NCBI GenBank assembly: GCA_963422745.1
Contig: OY730477.1
Location: 3,100,001 to 3,164,000, forward strand
DNA length: 64,000 nucleotides
Source: G963422745 sp963422745
GTDB taxonomy: Bacteria; Actinomycetota; Acidimicrobiia; Acidimicrobiales; Aldehydirespiratoraceae
Direction of reading: 5' to 3'
In this document: positions 16,277 to 26,300 of the stretch, one piece after another
How the letters are laid out: the number at the start of each line of letters is the position of its first letter
Numbering within the stretch: the first letter of the stretch is position 1
Notes under the pieces: generated by a model
The model's input: the letters and a program-made list of their open reading frames with translations, nothing else
Databases searched by the model: none
What the model was told of the DNA's origin: nothing
Position numbers and translations under genes: made by a program

Positions 16277-16849
16277 CTATGATGACGATCGGAGATCCGC
16301 CGCGAGCCTGCGAATTGAATCGCCGCGGCGGATGACTCCGGGCTCAACGACGCGTGCGAAGACCCCGCGCAGTCTCAGCATCGTCCCCAGCTCTGAGTTG
16401 ACAACACGCACGGCGTCGATGCCGTAACGGGCCCTGAACTTTGCGCAGCCAGTGTGAGGCTGGTCGGTGATCTCGATGACGGCATCACCGATTCCGAGCC
16501 TGGAGCCCGGAGGGAGATTCGCATCGCTGAGGTCGAGATCGACGATCAGTTGATCACCGGCTTGGGCCATGCCATCACCCGACCCGGCCAACAGGGCCAG
16601 GAATCTGGAATTCATGATGGCAAGCTGCATGTCGGGGTGGGGCCCGCCGTCGGCGCTGCGATTGGATGGTCGGTTGATCCAGCTGTCACCTACTAGACCC
16701 TCTTCAACGTTGAGCTGGCCTTCGTCGATGACTACACGGGTATCGAAGTCAGGGCGCTGCACGATCAGCTCAAGCGTTCCGTGAGCGACAGGTGAGCGTC
16801 GAACCCGATCCAGTCCGGCCTCGATTTCTGAGCGGGTGAGGTGCTGCAT
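16277..16849 (-). CDS. MOSC-domain protein
   Basis: A 190-residue protein of the MOSC superfamily, the C-terminal domain of molybdenum cofactor sulfurases also found in small standalone proteins such as YiiM. Recognised parts are RSPVAHGTLELIVQRP, DSWINRPSNRSADGGPHPDMQLAIMNSR, DLSDANLPPGSRLGIGDAVI and the Cys motif ITDQPHTGCAKFRARYG, which carries the invariant MOSC cysteine. ATG 16849 starts at MQHLTRSEIEAGLDRVR, preceded by CATACA six nucleotides upstream; the longer frame to 17089 has no family features. It is convergent with the nitroreductase. Function in detoxification or cofactor chemistry is a family-level guess. Confidence 0.8.
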   Translation of the reverse strand: MQHLTRSEIEAGLDRVRRSPVAHGTLELIVQRPDFDTRVVIDEGQLNVEEGLVGDSWINRPSNRSADGGPHPDMQLAIMNSRFLALLAGSGDGMAQAGDQLIVDLDLSDANLPPGSRLGIGDAVIEITDQPHTGCAKFRARYGIDAVRVVNSELGTMLRLRGVFARVVEPGVIRRGDSIRRLAADLRSSS

Positions 16850-17141
16850 GGCTGATGTATGTAGCAGTGGATTCCGTAGATGCCGTTGTTGATGGAGCTG
16901 ATGCGATTCCAGCGGGTATCTCATCAAGATTGCATCCCGGTAGTCGCGGCCTCCACCAGCAACGGCGATCGGTTCACGATCACAGGCCGTGGCATTGCGG
17001 CGATCGCCTTTTTCGGGGATTCCGCCGTCGACATTATTGCCACCGCCCAGCCCGTTGCCTGCGTTCTCATCGCAGTGACAGGCACCCATTGAGCCGCTGG
17101 TATCAGTGGCAAGTACCTCGGCGGTGAGTACTAGGCATATA

Positions 17142-17176
17142 CATATACCAGCGCAGCCTGGCAGCTCTGGTATATG
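17142..17176. other. Perfect 10-bp inverted repeat upstream of collagen gene
   Basis: CATATACCAG (17142-17151) and CTGGTATATG (17167-17176) form a stem with a 15-nt loop. It lies in the 509-bp gap between the MOSC gene and the collagen gene, where no convincing gene is seen. It could be an operator or a bidirectional transcript end. Confidence 0.55.
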
Positions 17177-17205
17177 CGTTCTCGTGCGGCCTTGTTGAAG
17201 TTGTG

Positions 17206-17247
17206 GATAACAAATTGAACTTTGTTGATAACAAATTGAACTTTGTC
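17206..17247. repeat. 21-bp direct repeat upstream of collagen gene
   Basis: GATAACAAATTGAACTTTGT is repeated at 17206 and 17227 in an AT-rich patch about 130 bp before the collagen start. It is a candidate regulator-binding region. Confidence 0.7.
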
Positions 17248-17304
17248 GTGGACAATTCCACTCACTGTGAGCAAACTACATGTCCCCTTAGAAGGTTCAG
17301 ATTA

Positions 17305-17328
17305 CCTCGGCTCTTCCCCTAGCCGAGG
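17305..17328. other. Stem-loop in the collagen mRNA leader
   Basis: CCTCGGCT (17305-17312) pairs with AGCCGAGG (17321-17328) across an 8-nt loop, 30 bp before ATG 17359. There is no following T-run, so a leader structure affecting translation or mRNA stability is as likely as a terminator. Confidence 0.55.
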
Positions 17329-17358
17329 CATCTCCCTGCAATAACAGGAATCACTCAG

Positions 17359-20300
17359 ATGAGCGAACACATCTTTAGACGAAGTCGCGTCGACAAGCGG
17401 ATCCAACCAGGACCCGAGGTTAGAGAGCCCGGCTTTATTACACCGCCGCTCCCCGGCTTTAGTCCTCCGTTTCCGCGAACGGCTCCTAACAAGAACCGAG
17501 CGGGTGAGCGACTGCCCACCTGGCAACGAAGCGAGCCCAGCGAACGCCTCGGAGTCGGACTGGCACTAGCCGTAGCGATCGTAGCGTTGCTGCTGTCTTT
17601 GGCAAACTGCACGCAAGCTCCCAGGGTAGGAGCGCAAGGACTCCAGGGCGAAGAGGGCGTCCGTGGTGAGACCGGACTGCGCGGGCCAGCTGGAGCACCA
17701 GGCCCAGCTGGCCCACAGGGACTAACAGGAGCGCAGGGACTACAAGGGGAACAAGGGGAAGACGGCACACCAGGACCCGCCGGACCCAAAGGCGACACCG
17801 GAGAACAAGGCCCACAAGGACTACAAGGAGCACAGGGACTAACAGGAGCGCAGGGACTACAAGGGGAACAAGGGGAAGACGGCACACCAGGACCCGCCGG
17901 ACCCAAAGGCGACACCGGAGAACAAGGCCCACAAGGACTACAAGGAGCACAGGGACTAACAGGGGAACAGGGACTACCAGGCGAAAAAGGCCAAGACGGC
18001 ACACCAGGACCCGCCGGACCCAAAGGCGACACCGGAGAACAAGGCCCACAAGGACTACAAGGGGAACAAGGACTACAAGGCGAAGACGGCACAGACGGAG
18101 CCAACGGCACCAACGGCACCAACGGAACACCAGGACCCCGAGGCCCAACCGGCCCACCCGGACCCAAAGGCGACGACGGCGACATCGGCCCACCCGGACC
18201 CGCAGGCGAAGACGGCGCAGACGGCCAAAACGGCACCAACGGAACACCAGGACCCCGAGGCCCAACCGGCCCACCCGGACCCAAAGGCGACGACGGCGAC
18301 ATCGGCCCACCCGGACCCGCAGGCGAAGACGGCGCAGACGGCCAAAACGGCACCAACGGAACACCAGGACCCCGAGGCCCAACCGGCCCACCCGGACCCA
18401 AAGGCGACGACGGCCAACAAGGCATACAAGGCCCAATCGGCCCACCCGGACCCCCGGGACCCCCAGGACCTGACGGAGCACCCGGCAAACCCGGCGCACC
18501 CGGCAAACCCGGCCAACAAGGACCCGCAGGCAAAGACGGCTTAGACGGCCAAAACGGCTTAGACGGCAAAGACGGCTTAGACGGCCAAAACGGCAAAGAC
18601 GGCTTAGACGGCCAAAACGGCGACCAGGGACCAACCGGACCAACCGGACCCCCAGGACCCCCAGGCAATGACGGAGCACCCGGCAAACCCGGTGCAGACG
18701 GCACCAAAGGCGACAAAGGCGAAGACGGAGCCAAAGGCGACAAGGGCGACACCGGACTCCAAGGACCCAAAGGCACCGACGGCGCTCAAGGACCCCGAGG
18801 CGAACAAGGCCTACCCGGCACCAACGGCGCAGACGGAGCCAAAGGCGAAACCGGCGAACAAGGCCTACCCGGCACCAACGGCGAAACCGGCGAGAAGGGC
18901 GAAACCGGCGAGAAGGGCGAAACCGGAGAACAAGGACTACCCGGCACCGACGGCGCCAAAGGCGAAACCGGCGAACAAGGCCCAGCAGGACCCAAGGGCG
19001 AAACCGGAGCCAAAGGCGATAAAGGTGACACCGGACTCCAAGGACCCAAAGGCACCGACGGCGCTCAAGGACCCCGAGGCGAACAAGGCCTACCCGGCAC
19101 CAACGGCGCAGACGGCGCACAAGGACCAGCAGGACCCGCAGGCGAACAAGGCCTACCCGGCGAAAAGGGTGACAAGGGCGACAAGGGCCAAGACGGCGCA
19201 GACGGAGCCAAAGGCGAAACCGGAGAACGAGGCCTGACCGGCGCACGAGGACCCAAAGGCGACAAGGGCGACAAGGGCGACACCGGACTCCAAGGACCTA
19301 AAGGCACCGACGGCGCTCAAGGACCCCGAGGCGAACAAGGCCTACCCGGCGCAGACGGCCAGGACGGCACAGCCGGACCCCGCGGACTTCAAGGCGAACC
19401 CGGCACCGACGGCGCTCAAGGCGAACAAGGCCCAACCGGACCCAAAGGCGACAAGGGCGACAAGGGCGACCCAGGCCAAAACGGCGCTCAAGGCCAACAA
19501 GGGCTCCAAGGAGAACCCGGCCAAAACGGCGCACCAGGCAAACCCGGCGAAGACGGACCACAAGGACCCCGAGGCCCAATCGGCAAACAAGGACTCCAAG
19601 GACCCAAAGGCGAACCCGGCACCAACGGCGCACAAGGACCCAAAGGCGACAAGGGCGACCCAGGCCAAAACGGCGCTCAAGGCCAACAAGGACCCAAGGG
19701 CGACAGAGGCGAACAAGGCCTACCCGGCACCAACGGCAAAGATGGCGAACGCGGACTCCAAGGCGAACAAGGCCTACCCGGACCCAAAGGCGACACCGGC
19801 GACACCGGCCAAGACGGCGCACAAGGCGAACAAGGACCCCGAGGACCCAAAGGCGAAACCGGACAAGACGGCGCCAAAGGCGAAACCGGCGCTCAAGGAC
19901 CCCGAGGCGAACAGGGCCTACCCGGCACCAACGGCGCAGACGGAGCCAAAGGCGAAACCGGCGCTCAAGGACCAGCAGGACCCGCAGGCGAACAAGGCCT
20001 ACCCGGCACCAACGGCGAAAAAGGTGACAAGGGTGACAAGGGCCAAGACGGCGCAGACGGCGCCAAAGGCGAAACCGGCGAACAAGGCCTACCCGGCGCA
20101 GACGGCCAGGACGGCGCAGCCGGACCCCGCGGACTCCAAGGCGAAACCGGCGAACAAGGTGAACGAGGCCTACGCGGACCTCGCGGACTTCAAGGCGAAC
20201 CCGGCACCGACGGCGCCAAAGGCGAAACCGGCGAACAAGGCCCAGCAGGACCCAAGGGCGAAACCGGAGCCAAAGGCGACACCGGCGCACAAGGCCCAGC

Positions 20301-23300
20301 AGGCGAACAAGGCCTACCCGGCGAAAAGGGTGACAAGGGCGACACCGGACTCCAAGGACCCAAAGGCGACAAGGGCGACCCAGGCCAAGACGGAGCCAAA
20401 GGCGACAAGGGCGACACCGGACTCCAAGGACCCAAAGGCACCGACGGCGCTCAAGGACCCCGAGGCGAACAAGGCCTACCCGGCACCAACGGCGCAGACG
20501 GAGCCAAAGGCGAAACCGGCGAACAAGGCCTACCCGGCGTCAAAGGCGAAACCGGCGAGAAGGGCGAAACCGGCGAGAAGGGCGAAACCGGAGAACAAGG
20601 ACTACCCGGCACCGACGGCGCCAAAGGCGAAACCGGCGAACAAGGCCCAGCAGGACCCAAGGGCGAAACCGGAGCCAAAGGCGATAAAGGTGACACCGGA
20701 CTCCAAGGACCCAAAGGCACCGACGGCGCTCAAGGACCCCGAGGCGAACAAGGCCTACCCGGCACCAACGGCGCAGACGGCGCACAAGGACCAGCAGGAC
20801 CCGCAGGCGAACAAGGCCTACCCGGCGAAAAGGGTGACAAGGGCGACAAGGGCCAAGACGGCGCAGACGGAGCCAAAGGCGAAACCGGAGAACGAGGCCT
20901 GACCGGCGCACGAGGACCCAAAGGCGACAAGGGCGACAAGGGCGACACCGGACTCCAAGGACCTAAAGGCACCGACGGCGCTCAAGGACCCCGAGGCGAA
21001 CAAGGCCTACCCGGCGCAGACGGCCAGGACGGCACAGCCGGACCCCGCGGACTTCAAGGCGAACCCGGCACCGACGGCGCTCAAGGCGAACAAGGCCCAA
21101 CCGGACCCAAAGGCGAAAAAGGTGACAAGGGCGACACCGGAGCCAAAGGCGACACCGGCGACCGAGGTCCCCAAGGACCCAAAGGCGACCGAGGCCTGAC
21201 CGTACATCTACGAGGAATCAACGGCGAACGAGGCCCAGCAGGACCACAAGGACCCAAAGGCGACAAGGGCGACCCAGGCCAAGACGGAGCCAAAGGCGAC
21301 AAGGGTGACACCGGACTCCAAGGACCTCAAGGCACCGACGGCGCACAAGGCCCAGCAGGCGAACAAGGCCTACCCGGCGAAAAGGGTGACAAGGGCGACA
21401 CCGGACTCCAAGGACCCAAAGGCGACAAGGGCGACCCAGGCCAAGACGGAGCCAAAGGCGACAAGGGTGACACCGGACTCCAAGGACCTCAAGGCACCGA
21501 CGGCGCTCAAGGACCCCGAGGCGAACAGGGCCTACCCGGCACCAACGGCGCAGACGGAGCCAAAGGCGAAACCGGCGCTCAAGGACCAGCAGGACCCGCA
21601 GGCGAACAAGGCCTACCCGGACCCAAAGGCGAAAAAGGTGACAAGGGTGACAAGGGCCAAGACGGCGCAGACGGAGCCAAAGGCGAAACCGGCGAACAAG
21701 GCCTACCCGGCGCAGACGGCCAGGACGGCGCAGCCGGACCCCGCGGACTCCAAGGCGAAACCGGCGAACAAGGTGAACGAGGCCTACGCGGACCTCGCGG
21801 ACTTCAAGGCGAACCCGGCACCGACGGCGCCAAAGGCGAAACCGGCGAACAAGGCCCAGCAGGACCCAAGGGCGACACCGGAGCCAAAGGCGACACCGGC
21901 GCACAAGGCCCAGCAGGACCCAAGGGCGAAACCGGAGCCAAAGGCGACACCGGCGCACAAGGCCCAGCAGGCGAACAAGGCCTACCCGGCGAAAAGGGTG
22001 ACAAGGGCGACACCGGACTCCAAGGACCCAAAGGCGACAAGGGCGACCCAGGCCAAGACGGAGCCAAAGGCGACAAGGGCGACACCGGACTCCAAGGACC
22101 CAAAGGCACCGACGGCGCTCAAGGACCCCGAGGCGAACAAGGCCTACCCGGCACCAACGGCGCAGACGGAGCCAAAGGCGAAACCGGCGAACAAGGCCTA
22201 CCCGGCGTCAAAGGCGAAACCGGCGAGAAGGGCGAAACCGGCGAGAAGGGCGAAACCGGAGAACAAGGACTACCCGGCACCGACGGCGCCAAAGGCGAAA
22301 CCGGCGAACAAGGCCCAGCAGGACCCAAGGGCGAAACCGGAGCCAAAGGCGATAAAGGTGACACCGGACTCCAAGGACCCAAAGGCACCGACGGCGCTCA
22401 AGGACCCCGAGGCGAACAAGGCCTACCCGGCACCAACGGCGCAGACGGCGCACAAGGACCAGCAGGACCCGCAGGCGAACAAGGCCTACCCGGCGAAAAA
22501 GGTGACAAGGGCGACACCGGAGCCAAAGGCGACACCGGCGACCGAGGTCCCCAAGGACCCAAAGGCGACCGAGGCCTGACCGTACATCTACGAGGAATCA
22601 ACGGCGAACGAGGCCCAGCAGGACCACAAGGACCCAAAGGCGACAAGGGCGACCCAGGCCAAGACGGAGCCAAAGGCGACAAGGGTGACACCGGACTCCA
22701 AGGACCTCAAGGCACCGACGGCGCACAAGGCCCAGCAGGCGAACAAGGCCTACCCGGCGAAAAGGGTGACAAGGGCGACACCGGACTCCAAGGACCCAAA
22801 GGCGACAAGGGCGACCCAGGCCAAGACGGAGCCAAAGGCGACAAGGGTGACACCGGACTCCAAGGACCTCAAGGCACCGACGGCGCTCAAGGACCCCGAG
22901 GCGAACAGGGCCTACCCGGCACCAACGGCGCAGACGGAGCCAAAGGCGAAACCGGCGCTCAAGGACCAGCAGGACCCGCAGGCGAACAAGGCCTACCCGG
23001 ACCCAAAGGCGAAAAAGGTGACAAGGGTGACAAGGGCCAAGACGGCGCAGACGGCGCCAAAGGCGAAACCGGCGAACAAGGCCTACCCGGCGTCAAAGGC
23101 GAAACCGGCGAGAAGGGCGAAACCGGCGAACAAGGACTACCCGGCACCGACGGCGCCAAAGGCGAAACCGGCGAACAAGGCCCAGCAGGACCCAAGGGCG
23201 AAACCGGAGCCAAAGGCGATAAAGGCGACACCGGACTCCAAGGACCCAAAGGCACCGACGGCGCACAAGGACCCCGAGGCGAACAAGGCCTACCCGGACC

Positions 23301-26300
23301 CAAAGGCGCAGACGGAGCCAAAGGCGAAACCGGCGAACAAGGCCCAGCAGGCGAACAAGGCCTACCCGGACCCAAAGGCGATAAAGGTGACAAGGGCGAC
23401 ACCGGAGCCAAAGGCGAAACCGGACTACAAGGACCCGCAGGCGAACAAGGCCTACCCGGCGCAGACGGCCAGGACGGCGCAGCCGGACCCCGCGGACTTC
23501 AAGGCGAACCCGGCACCGACGGCGCTCAAGGCGAACAAGGCCTACCCGGACCCAAAGGCGATAAAGGTGACAAGGGCGACACCGGACTCCAAGGACCCAA
23601 AGGCACCGACGGCAAACAAGGACCCCGAGGACTCAAAGGCGAACCTGGCACCAACGGCGCCAAAGGCGAAACCGGCGAACAAGGCCCAGCAGGACCCAAA
23701 GGCGATAAAGGTGACACCGGACTCCAAGGACCCAAAGGCACCGACGGCGCACAAGGACCCCGAGGCGAACAAGGCCTACCCGGCGCAGACGGCCAGGACG
23801 GCGCAGCCGGACCAGCAGGACCCGCAGGCGAACAAGGCGAAACCGGCGCACAAGGTGAACGAGGCCTACGCGGACCTCGCGGACTTCAAGGCGAACCCGG
23901 CACCAACGGCGCCAAAGGCGACACCGGCGAACAAGGCCTACCCGGCGCAGACGGCCAGGACGGCGCAGCCGGACCCCGAGGACTCCAAGGCGAAACCGGC
24001 GCACAAGGTGAACGAGGCCTACCCGGCACCAACGGCGCAGCCGGACCCCGAGGACTCCAAGGCGAACAAGGACCCCGAGGACTCAAAGGCGATACCGGCC
24101 AAGACGGCGCCAAAGGCGAACAAGGACCCCGAGGACTCAAAGGCGACACCGGCGCAGACGGCGCACAAGGCGAACAAGGACCCCGAGGACTCAAAGGCGA
24201 ACCTGGCACCGACGGCGCCAAAGGCGAAACCGGCGAACGAGGCCTGACCGGACCCAAGGGCGACACCGGACTGCAAGGACCTAAAGGCACCGACGGCGCT
24301 CAAGGACCCCGAGGCGAACAAGGCCTACCCGGCACCAACGGCGCAGACGGCGCCAAAGGCGAAACCGGCGCACAAGGACCCAAAGGCGACAAGGGCGACA
24401 ACGGCGCAGACGGCGCACAAGGCGAACAAGGACCCCGAGGACCCAAAGGCGACACCGGCGCAGACGGCGCACAAGGCGAACAAGGACCCCGAGGACCCAA
24501 AGGCGAACCTGGCACCAACGGTGCCAAAGGCGAAACCGGCGAACGAGGACCCCAAGGACCCAAAGGCGAACCGGGCACAGCTGGCGCACAAGGCGAACAA
24601 GGACCACGCGGACCCAAAGGCGACAAAGGCGCAGACGGCGCACAAGGACCCCAAGGCGAACAAGGACTACCCGGCCAAGACGGCGCACGAGGTGAACAAG
24701 GACTACGAGGACTCAAAGGCGAACCTGGCACCAACGGCGCCAAAGGGGAACGAGGCCTGACCGGCGCAGCCGGACCAGCTGGCCCAACCGGACCCAAAGG
24801 CGACAAAGGCGAACAAGGCCTACCCGGCGCAGACGGAGCCAAAGGCGAAACCGGCGCACAAGGCCTACCCGGCGCACAAGGACCCAAAGGCGAAACCGGC
24901 GCACAAGGACCCCAAGGAGAACCCGGCACAGCTGGCGCCAAAGGTGACAAGGGCGACAGAGGCGAACAAGGCCTACCCGGCACCAACGGCGCAGACGGCG
25001 CCAAAGGCGAACAAGGCGAACGCGGACCCCAAGGACCCGCAGGCCAAAACGGCGCCAACGGCGCAGACGGCGCCACAGGACCCCAAGGACCCGCGGGCGA
25101 ACAAGGACCCGCGGGCGAACCCGGCACAGCTGGCGCCAAAGGGGAACGAGGCCTGACCGGCGCAGCCGGACCAGCTGGCCCAACCGGAGCCAAAGGCGAC
25201 AAGGGCGACACCGGACTACAAGGACCCGCAGGCCCAACCGGAGCCAAAGGCGAAACCGGCGACAAGGGCGACAACGGCCAAGACGGCGCACAAGGCGAAC
25301 AAGGACCCCGAGGACCCAAAGGCGAAACCGGCACAGCTGGCGCCAAAGGTGAACGAGGCCTGACCGGAGAACAAGGCCTCAAAGGCGAAACCGGCGAACA
25401 AGGACCCCGAGGACCCAAAGGCGAAACCGGCGAACAAGGCGAACAAGGCCTACCCGGAGCCAAAGGCGAACGAGGACTCCAAGGCGAACCCGGCCAAGAC
25501 GGAGCAGACGGAGCCAAAGGCGACAAGGGCGACACCGGCGAACAAGGCGAACGAGGACTACGCGGACCCCGCGGCGAACAAGGCCCAGCTGGCACCAACG
25601 GCGCCAAAGGCGAAACCGGCGAACAAGGACCCCAAGGCGAGCAAGGCCAACAAGGACTACGCGGACCCGCAGGCCAAGACGGCGAAGACGGTCAAGACGG
25701 AGCCAAAGGCGACACCGGCCCAGCAGGCGCCAAAGGTGAACGAGGACCCCGAGGACCCAAAGGCGATAACGGCGCCAACGGCCAAGACGGCGAACGAGGC
25801 CTCCAAGGCGAAACCGGACCTCGCGGACTCCAAGGACCCGCAGGCAAAGACGGCGAACGAGGCCTGCCCGGCGAACAAGGCCCAGCTGGCGCCAAAGGCG
25901 ACACCGGCGAACAAGGCGGACAAGGACCCCGAGGGGAACCCGGCCAAGACGGAGCAGACGGACCCAAAGGCGACAAGGGCGACAACGGAGCCAAAGGCGA
26001 ACGAGGACTACGCGGACCCCGCGGCGAACAAGGCCCAGCTGGCACCAACGGCGCCAAAGGCGAAACCGGACTACAAGGACCCGCAGGCGAACAAGGACCC
26101 AAAGGCGATAAGGGCGACACCGGCGAACAAGGCCTACCCGGCCCAGCTGGAGCCAAAGGCGACAAGGGCCAAAAGGGTGACACCGGACCCGCAGGCGCAG
26201 ACGGAGCACAAGGCGAACGCGGCCTCACCGGCGAACGAGGACCTACTGGCCCAACCGGACCGAAAGGCGACAGAGGCAAAGACGGCGAACACGGACCCCG

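Noticed and set aside
16855..17127. Possible small gene between MOSC and collagen genes
   Set aside because: Frames on both strands are short, mutually overlapping and without a ribosome-binding site, leaderless box or family motif.
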